DNA of 64,000 nucleotides, taken from positions 1-64,000 of the forward strand of contig CAJXQR010000004.1 of NCBI GenBank assembly GCA_913058345.1. The letters are read 5' to 3'. The stretch is from an uncultured Gammaproteobacteria bacterium. GTDB lineage: Bacteria > Pseudomonadota > Gammaproteobacteria > Pseudomonadales > Porticoccaceae. The first letter of the stretch is position 1; each line of letters opens with the position of its first letter. The position numbers were made by a program, and so were the translations under genes. The notes below the pieces were generated by a model, which worked only from the letters and a program-made list of their open reading frames with translations, did no database searches and was not told the DNA's origin. Shown here in pieces: positions 25,372 to 34,082 of this stretch.

Positions 25372-25713
25372 CTACATCGTATAAGTCGGTCGACCTGAAG
25401 AGAGCAGACCAACTAGATAGGTTTCAATACGCTGCACTACCTGGGTACTCTCAGCGGGAAACTGAATACCCACACCCTGTTTGCGATTACCAGACGTGCC
25501 CTTGGGTGTGACCCAAACAACCTTTCCGGTGAGCGGCAATTTATCCGCCTCGCCCATTAGCTCAAGCAGGACGAACACTTCGTCACCAATGGCAAACTGT
25601 TTTCGGGAAGGAATAAAAAGCCCCCCATTTTCAACAAAGGGCATATAACAGGCATATAACTCATCGGCATCTTTCAGGGAAAGATTAAGGATACCGCTAC
25701 GAATCCCTCTCAT
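25372..25713 (-). CDS. pilZ: type IV pilus assembly protein PilZ
   Basis: The 113-residue protein strongly resembles PilZ of Pseudomonas. It starts with a short GILNLSLKDADELYACYMPFVENGGLFIP block, followed by a beta-rich PilZ domain (GDEVFVLLELM, TGKVVWVTPKG, QGVGIQFP). Like that protein it lacks the RxxxR loop needed for c-di-GMP binding, so it probably acts through protein contacts (in Pseudomonas with FimX/PilB) in type IV pilus extension. The gene lies between holB and tatD, its standard place. Confidence 0.93.
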   Translation of the reverse strand: MRGIRSGILNLSLKDADELYACYMPFVENGGLFIPSRKQFAIGDEVFVLLELMGEADKLPLTGKVVWVTPKGTSGNRKQGVGIQFPAESTQVVQRIETYLVGLLSSGRPTYTM

Positions 25714-25793
25714 AGGCTAATCATTACAAAGGTCGTTAAAGTACTGAGAGTAACACAGGCTGCTATGACGCGTTAAGAACTTGTTCCTACAGA

Positions 25794-26753
25794 CTAAGTG
25801 GACTGACTTAAACTGAGAAATAGTTCTTCTAGAATCAATTGTGGGTTCAGATTCGTCTTACTTTCCAGTTTTTTACGCGTCGCTAAGAGCAAATCATAAA
25901 AGGCAAACTGGCGGGGTACGGCAACTCTGCCAGTTTTCGCATCATGAATCAGTTGACGGGAATAATAAGCCAACAACCACTCCAGTAGCTGAGCCAGAGG
26001 CTGCCCTTCAAAAGCTGCCGCCGATGATACCGGGGCCGCTTCACCTGCCTGCACCTGTTTTAGCACCTGCTCGAAACGGGCGATATCGTCGAGGGTATTG
26101 GCCTCGGCGAAAGCCAGTGCGCGCAGTGGCCGGCCTCCGGCTCGGGCCAGTAGCTCATCAACGGTGCCACTGACGTCGCCTAATTGTTCAGCCAACCATT
26201 CTCGTACCAGTGCAGGCGGCGGCAAACCCTGACTGACCACGCGGCAACGACTGCGAATAGTGGGCAACACCGTGGCCAACTGATCGTGGATTAAGAGCAA
26301 TAAGGTTTTCTCACGAGGTTCTTCCAGTGTTTTCAGAAGGGCATTGGCTGCATTCAAGGTCAGCGCCTCAACCGGTGCTAGCAGAACGACTTTCCAGTGT
26401 TGCTGATGAGCGGTAATGACGGCAAATTCTGAAAGCTCTCGAATGGCATTGATAGAAATGGCTTTACCCGCCGATTCAGGTTCAATACGCTTAAAGTCCG
26501 GGTGGCCTCCACTGAGGTATAAACGACACTGTTTACACTCACCGCAGGCCATTTCGTTGACCGGAGTCGTGCAAAACAGGCGCTGTATAAAACGCTCCGC
26601 AAAATGACGCTTGCCAGTATCCTCCCCGCCACTGAGCATAATAGCGTGGGGCAGACGGTTACTGTTGAGCAGTCGACAAAGCTGTTGCCACTGTTCTTCC
26701 TGCCAGGGCAGACTCTGATTCAAAGATAATAAAGCTGTATCCGCCGCCGTCAT
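25794..26753 (-). CDS. holB: DNA polymerase III subunit delta'
   Basis: HolB is part of the clamp loader that places the sliding clamp on DNA. The 319-residue protein shows a degenerate P-loop (SGGEDTGKRHFAERF), the zinc module (CTTPVNEMACGECKQC near 62-77), and the TLLLLIHD and IRSRC blocks of clamp-loader AAA+ domains. The ATG at 26753 shares one base with the tmk stop codon, so translation is coupled. Longer frames from 26837 would run into tmk and are unlikely. Confidence 0.95.
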   Translation of the reverse strand: MTAADTALLSLNQSLPWQEEQWQQLCRLLNSNRLPHAIMLSGGEDTGKRHFAERFIQRLFCTTPVNEMACGECKQCRLYLSGGHPDFKRIEPESAGKAISINAIRELSEFAVITAHQQHWKVVLLAPVEALTLNAANALLKTLEEPREKTLLLLIHDQLATVLPTIRSRCRVVSQGLPPPALVREWLAEQLGDVSGTVDELLARAGGRPLRALAFAEANTLDDIARFEQVLKQVQAGEAAPVSSAAAFEGQPLAQLLEWLLAYYSRQLIHDAKTGRVAVPRQFAFYDLLLATRKKLESKTNLNPQLILEELFLSLSQST

Positions 26754-27391
26754 TAAGGCTCTCCAACAAAGGCGTTTAAGGCCTCGACAATGTGCGCCTG
26801 CACTACCGCCAAGGGTTCCGAGGCATCGATCAGACAATAGCGTGAGGGCTTTGTACTGGCCCGCTCGCGATAGCCCGCACGCACCCGGTCAAAAAATGCC
26901 AATGCCTCACTTTCAAAGCGATCGAGCTCGCCACGGGCACGTACCCGCGACATGCCCAATTCGGGCTCGATATCGAGTATCAGCGTAAAGTCCGGGTGTA
27001 AATCGCCCTGTACCAGCGTTTCGAGACGGGCGATATGCTCGAGATTGAGACCTCGCCCAAATCCCTGATAAGCGTAGGTAGCATCGGTGAAACGGTCACA
27101 CAGCACCCAGGTACCCGCCGCTAACGCGGGAATGATTTTTTCCTCAAGGTGTTGAGCCCGAGCGGCAAACATCAATAACAGTTCAGCGCTGGCAGCCATG
27201 CCGGTATTGTCTTTATCCAGTAAGAGGTCACGCACTTTTTCGCCCAGGGCCGTGCCTCCAGGTTCGCGTGTGGCAATATATGAGATACCACGCCCATCGA
27301 GCCACTCTGTCATCCGCTGAATATTGGTGCTTTTACCGACCCCTTCGGTGCCTTCAACGGTGATGAATTTGCCTTTCATAGTCTCAGTCAT
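26753..27391 (-). CDS. tmk: thymidylate kinase
   Basis: Tmk phosphorylates dTMP to dTDP with ATP. The 212-residue protein has the P-loop [10 protein letters not shown] near 14-23, the DR motif in [17 protein letters not shown] near 95-110, and [10 protein letters not shown] as lid region near 150. The ATG at 27391 is used; ATG at 27379 ([10 protein letters not shown]) is an alternative start with the same core. It lies between mltG and holB as in E. coli and Pseudomonas. Confidence 0.96.
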   Translation of the reverse strand: MTETMKGKFITVEGTEGVGKSTNIQRMTEWLDGRGISYIATREPGGTALGEKVRDLLLDKDNTGMAASAELLLMFAARAQHLEEKIIPALAAGTWVLCDRFTDATYAYQGFGRGLNLEHIARLETLVQGDLHPDFTLILDIEPELGMSRVRARGELDRFESEALAFFDRVRAGYRERASTKPSRYCLIDASEPLAVVQAHIVEALNAFVGEP

Positions 27392-27420
27392 GCTCCGACC
27401 CTAGTGCTGCGAACCTCACC

Positions 27421-28443
27421 CTATTGTGGTGACGAGCGGTAATCTTTACGCCGCTGATTAATTTGATACTGCCTAACGGCCCGTTGATGTTCGGCCAAAC
27501 TATTGGAAAAATAGTGCCCTCCATCGCCTTTGGCAACAAAATACAGCGCTTGACCCTCAGCCGGGTGCAAGGCAGCTTCAATGGCAGCCGCACCGGGATT
27601 GGCTATCGGCGTTGGCGGCAAGCCTTTAATACGATACGTATTGTAGGGCGAAGGTGAACTTAAATGCTTGCGACGCAAATTACCGGTGTAGTCTTCGCCG
27701 AGACCATAAATCACAGTTGGATCGGTCTGTAAGCGCATGCCTTTGCGTAAACGCCGTACAAACACTCCAGCAATGGCCGCCCGCTCCCCCACTGCGCCGG
27801 TTTCCTTTTCAATAATTGAAGCCATGATCAAGGCCTCGTAGGGTGATTCATAGGGCAGACCTGGCGCTCGACTCTGCCAGAGCATTGCTAACTGCGCTTG
27901 CATTTTTTGATGAGCTCGCCGAAGGACGCTCAAAGCGCTATCACCGGCGGCAAAGCTGTAAGTATCGGGCGCAAACCAGCCCTCAGGGTTAGTCGACGTG
28001 ATACCCAGCGCAGCTCCAACCCCGGCTGCGTCAAGCCCAGGCATTGGCCGAATGTTTTCCCGGGCCTGCAAAAGAAGTAACCATTGATTCAGGGTTAAGC
28101 CCTCGGGAAACGTAATCTGGTAGTATTTGATGTCCCCGCTTTCTAATTTTTCGAGCAAACCCATTACTGTCACACCGGCGGCAAATTCATATTCACCAGC
28201 ACGAATACGACCACGGTTGTTGAGGCGGGTAAAAATTTTCAACGGCCAGACATCAGGCAGTACACCCTCAGCTTCAAGCTGAACAGCCAACTGGTTGAGA
28301 TTACTGCCCGCTGGCACCGTGAGCGTGTAACCGTCGTTTGGAATCGTTAAGGCTTTATTCATACCCTGCTCCAGCCATTGCCAGGCGATGCCCAGGGCAA
28401 TGGCAGACAACACCAAGCTTATGAGAACTAAACGACGAAGCAT
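27421..28443 (-). CDS. mltG: endolytic murein transglycosylase MltG
   Basis: MltG cleaves nascent peptidoglycan glycan strands and helps set their length. The 340-residue protein has an N-terminal membrane anchor (LVLISLVLSAIALGIAWQW, residues 4-22), a LysM-like part, and the YceG catalytic domain with the essential Glu in MASIIEKETG near 207-216 and the DPTVIYGLG block near 240. It overlaps the end of pabC by 16 bases, so the two are co-translated. Confidence 0.95.
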   Translation of the reverse strand: MLRRLVLISLVLSAIALGIAWQWLEQGMNKALTIPNDGYTLTVPAGSNLNQLAVQLEAEGVLPDVWPLKIFTRLNNRGRIRAGEYEFAAGVTVMGLLEKLESGDIKYYQITFPEGLTLNQWLLLLQARENIRPMPGLDAAGVGAALGITSTNPEGWFAPDTYSFAAGDSALSVLRRAHQKMQAQLAMLWQSRAPGLPYESPYEALIMASIIEKETGAVGERAAIAGVFVRRLRKGMRLQTDPTVIYGLGEDYTGNLRRKHLSSPSPYNTYRIKGLPPTPIANPGAAAIEAALHPAEGQALYFVAKGDGGHYFSNSLAEHQRAVRQYQINQRRKDYRSSPQ

Positions 28444-29279
28444 TGTGCGCTAAAGCAGGGGTAAGTTTGTGTGAGTTGCGTGATGACTTTTTCTGTTTCC
28501 GAGCCACTAAATTCAAGAGTCCAACGTGCCAGCCCTTCCAGTTCACACACTGGCTGAATACCTCTAACCGCGTTACAGACAAAAACCTCGCTAGCACTAA
28601 GCAGACTCGTCAGGGCCAAAGGCTTGACGAGAACCTGGTGACCAAGACTGGGCATAATTTCCTCACACAGCAATCGTCGCATCACCCCAGCCACTCCACA
28701 GAGCTGCAGTTCGGGGGTTAGCCAGTTCTGACCATCGAACAGAAAAATATTACTGCTCAAGGCCTCAACCACATTGCTGTCAACGTCTAGCAGTAGACCC
28801 TCATAACCCTCCTTCAATTCGCCCGCAGCCAACACCTGGTCGAGTCGGTTGAGATGCTTGATACCCGCCAGCTGCGCATTGTGAGGCAACGCATAGTCGC
28901 AGAGCTGTAAGTGCAAAGCCCTTAGACGGGGCACCGCAGGCAAAGGGAAATACTGTAGTGCGTAGCTCGCTGACGGAATCTGCTGGCGATAACCACGTGG
29001 ACCCACTCCGGCCGTCAATAAGAGTTTAAGCATGCCATCAGTGGGAAAAGCCTCCCGCGCTTGGTGTAAATATCGCTCCAGGCGGGACGAGTCATGTGCA
29101 ATACCGAGTCTCTCAGCACCCATGACAAGGCGTTGGCAATGATAGCGCCACAGGGGTAGCTGCCCAGAAAACAGGCGCATGGTTTCAAACAGCCCATGGC
29201 CGTAGTTCAAGCCACGGTCATTAAGGGATAGAGAAGCCTGAGGCTTACCGTCGACAAAGCTGGAAGTGGTGGCCATCAA
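28428..29279 (-). CDS. pabC: aminodeoxychorismate lyase
   Basis: PabC converts 4-amino-4-deoxychorismate to p-aminobenzoate and pyruvate for folate synthesis. The 283-residue PLP enzyme of fold type IV shows DRGLNYGHGLFETMRL near 21-36, the catalytic Lys in GIKHLNRLDQV near 138-148, and SSNIFLFDG near 195. The ATG at 29276 (second codon) is an alternative start. In most relatives fabF separates acpP and pabC. Here pabC follows acpP after only 163 bp with no fabF between. Confidence 0.93.
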   Translation of the reverse strand: MMATTSSFVDGKPQASLSLNDRGLNYGHGLFETMRLFSGQLPLWRYHCQRLVMGAERLGIAHDSSRLERYLHQAREAFPTDGMLKLLLTAGVGPRGYRQQIPSASYALQYFPLPAVPRLRALHLQLCDYALPHNAQLAGIKHLNRLDQVLAAGELKEGYEGLLLDVDSNVVEALSSNIFLFDGQNWLTPELQLCGVAGVMRRLLCEEIMPSLGHQVLVKPLALTSLLSASEVFVCNAVRGIQPVCELEGLARWTLEFSGSETEKVITQLTQTYPCFSAQCFVV

Positions 29280-29442
29280 GACAGGATGCTGACATCAGAT
29301 AGCGATACTAAACTCGACACATAACGAAAAAGTGCTGTCAGCCGACAGCGTGTCAATGTGAGGTATCGGAAAAAAGAGGGGGGGTATTAAAACTGCCGCC
29401 CGGCATGGCCCAGCGGCAATTGACACAATAGACAGTTGGAGA

Positions 29443-29679
29443 TCAGCCGGGGTTTTTTTCAATATAGCTAATCGCATCCTGTACGCTGGCCAGTTTTTCG
29501 GCTTCTTCATCAGGAATCTCTGTGTCGAATTCTTCTTCGAGCGCCATGATAAGCTCAACGGTATCGAGAGAATCTGCACCCAGATCTTCAACAAAGGAAG
29601 AATCTGGCTTAACGTCTTCTTCTTTAACGCCCAGCTGCTCTGCAACCATTTTTATCACACGTTCTTGAGTGCTGCTCAT
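29443..29679 (-). CDS. acpP: acyl carrier protein
   Basis: The 78-residue acidic protein carries the acyl chain on a phosphopantetheine attached to Ser37 in [12 protein letters not shown]. Sequence and length are those of canonical bacterial AcpP. It is 161 bp downstream of fabG on the same strand. The usual downstream gene fabF is missing. Confidence 0.98.
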   Translation of the reverse strand: MSSTQERVIKMVAEQLGVKEEDVKPDSSFVEDLGADSLDTVELIMALEEEFDTEIPDEEAEKLASVQDAISYIEKNPG

Positions 29680-29840
29680 GACGATTATTACTCCTATTTA
29701 ATAACGATACTTTCTTAAACTACTGTTAAAAAAACCTGTCTTCACAAGGGAACATCCCTTAAGGCCGCGCATTTTACCTGAAAATTGACTCGGCGTAACC
29801 GCTTTATATCAAATGCAATTCACGCCGGTTAACGGGGCTA

Positions 29841-30584
29841 TTAGCCCATATACATACCACCATTGACGTGAATGGTTTCACCGCTGATATAGGCGCCACC
29901 ATCACCGGCCAAAAATTCGACAACGGCGGCTATTTCCTCTGGCTGACCGAGACGTGCCAGGGGAATACTCGACAGCATCGCTTCACGATTGGCCTCAGGC
30001 AGCTCTTTGGTCATATCAGTGTCGATAAAACCTGGCGCTACGGTGTTGACCGTTATATTGCGTGAACCCAATTCTTTCGCCAGTGCTCGACCGAAACCTG
30101 CAACACCCGCTTTTGTGGCGGCGTAATTAGACTGACCGGCGTTACCCATTGAACCCACTACGGAGCTAATGTTAATAATGCGACCCCAGCGTGCTTTGGT
30201 CATCCCTTTGGCACAAGCCTTGGTGATTCGATAGATAGCATTGAGATTGGTATCGATTACATCCGCCCATTCATCCTCTTTCATGCGCATCAGCAAGTTA
30301 TCTTTGGTGATGCCCGCATTATTGACAAGAATGGTCGGCGCGCCGAAATCATCTGTAATGGCCTTTATAACGGCAAGGACTTCTTCGCCATCGGTGACAT
30401 TGAGTTTGACCCCTTTGCCCTCAATTTGCTGCTCGGCAAAACGCGCGCTGATTTGCTCAGCACCACCTTCCGATGTCGAGGTCCCAATAACCGTAGCACC
30501 CGCTTTACCCAGCATGTCGGCAATAGCAACGCCAATACCACGACTAGCTCCGGTTACCAGGGCTACTTTTCCATCAAGGCTCAT
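29841..30584 (-). CDS. fabG: 3-oxoacyl-ACP reductase
   Basis: FabG reduces 3-ketoacyl-ACP with NADPH in each elongation round of fatty acid synthesis. The 247-residue SDR has the TGASRGIG cofactor loop (residues 12-19), NNAG near 88, the catalytic Ser in ISSVVG, and Y-x3-K in YAATKAG near 151-157. It lies 45 bp downstream of fabD. Confidence 0.97.
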   Translation of the reverse strand: MSLDGKVALVTGASRGIGVAIADMLGKAGATVIGTSTSEGGAEQISARFAEQQIEGKGVKLNVTDGEEVLAVIKAITDDFGAPTILVNNAGITKDNLLMRMKEDEWADVIDTNLNAIYRITKACAKGMTKARWGRIINISSVVGSMGNAGQSNYAATKAGVAGFGRALAKELGSRNITVNTVAPGFIDTDMTKELPEANREAMLSSIPLARLGQPEEIAAVVEFLAGDGGAYISGETIHVNGGMYMG

Positions 30585-30629
30585 CTATTCTCTCTCCTCT
30601 AAATCGATTCGAACTGCAACTCGCGCAGC

Positions 30630-31580
30630 TTAACTTTGTGCCTGTGCATCCGCAACTGCGCCCTGTAAGTCGGACACCGTATCAGAGGAACGCATCTGCA
30701 GCGCCTTATCAATGCGCTTACTCAAGCCGCACAAGACTTTACCCGGACCGCACTCGACCACCAATTCAGCCCCCTGCGCTTGCAGCGCACGGACACAATC
30801 AACCCAGCGCACAGGGCTGTATATTTGTTCGATCATCAAGGTTTTGATCGCTTCAGGATCGCTTTCTGTCTGAGCGTGAACATTGTGCACCAAAGGAATT
30901 TGCGGTGCGTTAAATCTCACCGCTGCAATATCATTCGCCAGTCTTTCAGCCGCCGGCTTCATCAGCAGGGTATGGAACGGGGCGCTCACAGGCAGAGCCA
31001 TCGCCCTTTTTGCACCCGCGTCTTTACACAAAATAATCGCTCTTTCCACCGCGGCACTGACACCGGCAATAACCACCTGACCAGGGGCATTAAAATTCAC
31101 TGCGGCGACTTCCTCACCCTCACTGGCCCGCTCACAGCACGCGGCTATTTGCCCATCATCGAGGCCTAATATTGCCGCCATCGCGCCCTGCCCTACGGGT
31201 ACCGCTGTTTGCATATAAGAACCGCGCAGTCGCACCAAATTCACCGCCGCACTAAAGTCGACCACACCGGCACACACCAACGCAGACCACTCGCCCAAAC
31301 TGTGACCCGCTACAGCTACAGGCATAGCACCCTGTAATTGCTGCCAGACTCGCCAGATCGCCACACTGGCGCTCAGCAGTAGCGGCTGTGTCGTTTCAGT
31401 CAGGTTAATTTCTTCCTGTGACCCTTGCTGTACCAGCGACCAGAGATCGTAACTGAGCACGTCTGAAGCCTCGGCAAACGTCTGCTCAACCAGAGGGTAA
31501 GCCTCGGCAAGCTCGGCCAGCATGCCTATTTTTTGAGAACCCTGACCCGGAAAAATAAATGCCAGCTTTGGATTTTGCAT
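30630..31580 (-). CDS. fabD: malonyl-CoA:ACP transacylase
   Basis: FabD loads malonate from CoA onto ACP. The 316-residue protein shows FPGQGSQKIGM at the N-terminus, the nucleophile elbow GHSLGEWSA near 92-100, the Arg in LRGSYMQ near 118, and the His in APFHTLLM near 200. It is the first gene of the fabD-fabG-acpP run. A hairpin terminator lies about 110 bp upstream, so it should have its own promoter. Confidence 0.97.
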   Translation of the reverse strand: MQNPKLAFIFPGQGSQKIGMLAELAEAYPLVEQTFAEASDVLSYDLWSLVQQGSQEEINLTETTQPLLLSASVAIWRVWQQLQGAMPVAVAGHSLGEWSALVCAGVVDFSAAVNLVRLRGSYMQTAVPVGQGAMAAILGLDDGQIAACCERASEGEEVAAVNFNAPGQVVIAGVSAAVERAIILCKDAGAKRAMALPVSAPFHTLLMKPAAERLANDIAAVRFNAPQIPLVHNVHAQTESDPEAIKTLMIEQIYSPVRWVDCVRALQAQGAELVVECGPGKVLCGLSKRIDKALQMRSSDTVSDLQGAVADAQAQS

Positions 31581-31691
31581 AAAGTTGGTCTCTTTAGATG
31601 ATTGGTTTCTTATTAAAGATAAATCTCGTCAACGATTCACGACTCGACTGTGCACAATGAATCGCTAAACCAGCTGTAAATAACGCCCACA

Positions 31692-31739
31692 AAAAAACTT
31701 CCCGAACAGGTGTCTAATACCCACTCAAGGAAGTTTTTT
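31692..31739. terminator. bidirectional terminator between rpmF and fabD
   Basis: AAAAAACTTCC at 31692-31702 pairs with GGAAGTTTTTT at 31729-31739, giving an A/T-tailed stem in both directions. On the minus strand it would end rpmF transcription 45 bp after the gene. It separates ribosomal-protein and fatty-acid genes that are usually joined through plsX. Confidence 0.75.
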
Positions 31740-31783
31740 GCTATCCGGGCCAAGCCATCATACAGCTGACCTCAATAGGGCTT

Positions 31784-31969
31784 TTAGTCGTCGCTGCCCG
31801 TATCCATCACTTTACGGCCACGATAAAAACCATCGGCTGTCATGTGGTGGCGGATATGCTTTTCGCCCGTTACAGGGTCAACTGACAGGGCTGGACCATT
31901 ACCCAGGGCATCATGTGAGCGACGCATGCCACGACGTGAACGGGTTTTACGACTTTTTTGTACGGCCAT
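31784..31969 (-). CDS. rpmF: 50S ribosomal protein L32
   Basis: The 61-residue basic protein begins [20 protein letters not shown], the conserved start of bacterial L32, and ends with a short acidic tail. It lacks the cysteine pairs of zinc-binding L32 forms. It follows the DUF177 gene by about 110 bp, as in most bacteria. The plsX gene that normally follows is not here. Confidence 0.97.
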   Translation of the reverse strand: MAVQKSRKTRSRRGMRRSHDALGNGPALSVDPVTGEKHIRHHMTADGFYRGRKVMDTGSDD

Positions 31970-32081
31970 TATTTCTTCTCCTAATAGCTTGTTTCACAAC
32001 AAGCGTGTTTCTTGCAAACTTACTTTAAAATTTGGCGGGAAAACCCAGGTAAAAGAACCCGCTTAACTCGCGCCGCTATTA

Positions 32082-32642
32082 CTATTTCTCTTCGCTGTCA
32101 TCCGTTTTAGTAGCCAGCTTCAAGCTTCCCAATATCTCAAAGGGGTTTTTCTTGTCCGGGACCACCTCGGTAAAATCACCGGTGGAATAATGCCCTTCAG
32201 CCTGGCAATCTGCCTTGTCATGATAGGCGACAATGGGCAGCGCTAGCAGCAGATCTTCTTCAACTGCCTCGTAGAGATCTGCCTCACCATCCTCATCCAA
32301 CAACCAGCCTTCACACTCTTTTGGCAGGCTTTCGAGCTGTGTCTCACTAATAACAAGAAACAAGTCCATTCGCGCGTGCAAATCGTAATCAAAGGTTGAA
32401 AGACAACGCTGGCACTCAACAGAAACCAGGGCATCAAACTCACCGCTCATGACGCGATAGCCACTTTCATCACGAAAAAAATCTATTTTTGCCGTCACTT
32501 CACGCTGGATCGATACTACAGCGGCCGACAGGCGGGGTAGTTGATCCGGCATAATAATACCCTTATAACTTGCATCCTGCGTACACGCCTTGAGGGCATC
32601 TACCCGGCGAGGTATTACACTGGTTTTCGGGGCAGTCGACAT
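32082..32642 (-). CDS. yceD: YceD family (DUF177) protein
   Basis: The 186-residue acidic protein has the CQRCLSTFDYDL motif near 106-117 typical of DUF177 proteins, which accompany rpmF in many genomes. A role in 23S rRNA or ribosome accumulation has been reported for relatives. The context upstream of rpmF fits the family. Confidence 0.92.
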   Translation of the reverse strand: MSTAPKTSVIPRRVDALKACTQDASYKGIIMPDQLPRLSAAVVSIQREVTAKIDFFRDESGYRVMSGEFDALVSVECQRCLSTFDYDLHARMDLFLVISETQLESLPKECEGWLLDEDGEADLYEAVEEDLLLALPIVAYHDKADCQAEGHYSTGDFTEVVPDKKNPFEILGSLKLATKTDDSEEK

Positions 32643-32756
32643 AGGCGCGCAATTCTAGGGATATGGCCTTGATCTGTCAAAGAAAATTGCATATTTTTAC
32701 GTCCCGTTGTGAGCAGCATGGCACAGCTTAATAGACAACAAAACGGCCAATAGACA

Positions 32757-33356
32757 ATGAAACTACTCCTCGCCTCATCCTCTCCCTACCGACGCGAATT
32801 ACTTTCGCGTCTGCAGATCCCTTTCGACTGGCAAGCCCCAGACGTCGATGAGCAAGCCCTGGCCGGAGAAAAGCCCCAGCAGCTGGCCCTGCGCCTATCC
32901 ACCGATAAAACTCTAGCCCTCGCCGAAAACTATGACAAGCATCTGATTATTGGCTCCGATCAAGTCGCCTCTTGTCGGGGAAAGAGCATCAACAAGCCCG
33001 GCAATTACGCCAATGCATTTAAGCAACTACAGACATTATCCGGCCAGCGCGTCGACTTCTATACAGGTCTTTGTGTATACGATAGTGTCAGTGGACAAAG
33101 TATCGCCGACACCGTGATCACCGAGGTGGTATTCCGCCAACTTAGCGATACCGACATCGACAGCTATTTGAAATGTGAACAACCCTATAATTGCGCCGGT
33201 AGCTTTAAATCTGAGGGTCTGGGCATTAGTCTCTTCGAGAGGATTAGCAGCGACGACAACACCGCTATTATCGGCCTGCCTTTGATTCGCCTGCGACAAA
33301 TGCTGGCAACATTTGATTACCATATTCTAGAGCACCTCTGTTGCGTCAACTCTTAG
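32757..33356 (+). CDS. maf: Maf-family nucleoside triphosphate pyrophosphatase
   Basis: The 199-residue protein starts LLLASSSPYRRELLSRL, the Maf signature, and has SDQV near residue 68 and NCAGSFKSEGLG near 145-156. The start pattern and position next to yceD-rpmF fit the YceF subgroup, which hydrolyses modified or canonical nucleotides such as m7GTP. It is transcribed divergently from yceD. Confidence 0.92.
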   Translation: MKLLLASSSPYRRELLSRLQIPFDWQAPDVDEQALAGEKPQQLALRLSTDKTLALAENYDKHLIIGSDQVASCRGKSINKPGNYANAFKQLQTLSGQRVDFYTGLCVYDSVSGQSIADTVITEVVFRQLSDTDIDSYLKCEQPYNCAGSFKSEGLGISLFERISSDDNTAIIGLPLIRLRQMLATFDYHILEHLCCVNS

Positions 33357-33423
33357 CGGGCGATCTCGCAAATCAGCAGTCGATCATTTGATTTGGGCAA
33401 CTGTGCAACACCATCTGCCAGGG

Positions 33424-33807
33424 CTACGGCGCCGCCCCTTTCAAGCACTTGCTATGGACTCCTTCGGCAAACTCGACAACGGCCTGTTCTTTACTGTCTA
33501 CCGCTTCGTGAACGGGGTACCCATAGGCTAAAGCCAAAATCAACTCACCATCCGCAGCGAGCGGCTCTAATACTTCAGCAACAGTTTCCCGTGCTGCGCC
33601 CGCCTGACGTGCCTGCATCACCCCCGTTGCCGCGTCGCGCAAACCGACACAGATCCCCTCACTATCCCCCGGCGCAACAGCTAGACTGTCCACCTGTTGC
33701 GATGCTGAATAGCCGCCGATATCCAACGCGTCAGTCACCACAAACATCGCAACAATTGAGGCTGCGACAACCAAACCACTAAAGCCCATACGCTTTCTTT
33801 GCACCAT
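33424..33807 (-). CDS. hypothetical exported or membrane-anchored protein
   Basis: From the ATG at 33807 (preceded by GGGAAAGG) the protein has 127 residues with one N-terminal hydrophobic helix (GFSGLVVAASIVAMFVV) and a small-residue-rich remainder, so it is probably periplasmic or inner-membrane anchored. A longer frame reaches 33942 but that extension lacks a good start signal. The family is not recognised. It converges with maf and is followed upstream by a short non-coding stretch before topB. Confidence 0.6.
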   Translation of the reverse strand: MVQRKRMGFSGLVVAASIVAMFVVTDALDIGGYSASQQVDSLAVAPGDSEGICVGLRDAATGVMQARQAGAARETVAEVLEPLAADGELILALAYGYPVHEAVDSKEQAVVEFAEGVHSKCLKGAAP

Positions 33808-34082
33808 ACAACCTTTCCCTTCCACAGACTTATCAAAAACACCCCAACCGAGGCTTTCACCGTCGCGGCATTGCATAGTGATGCCACAGGCACGACAGAG
33901 CAACACTCCATACAAAAACGGATAAGCCAAGGCCTGCAACAAAAGCTATTCAACGAAGAAAGAAACATCCAGGAAAGCGCAGCCCAAGCGGTCAACAAGC
34001 TGATTCAAGGGTGTATTCTTAAGCGAGGGCGAGAGCTCACTCGCGTGGAAACCCGAGTGGTCGCTCTGTGAATAACGCCCGT

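Noticed and set aside
29295-29645. 116-codon frame over acpP and the gap where fabF is expected
   Set aside because: It is mostly a shifted reading of acpP; I looked for a fabF remnant in 29280-29442 and saw none.
33799-34071. 90-codon plus-strand frame near the hypothetical gene upstream of topB
   Set aside because: It overlaps the better-supported minus-strand gene's start region and has no ribosome binding site or recognised domain.
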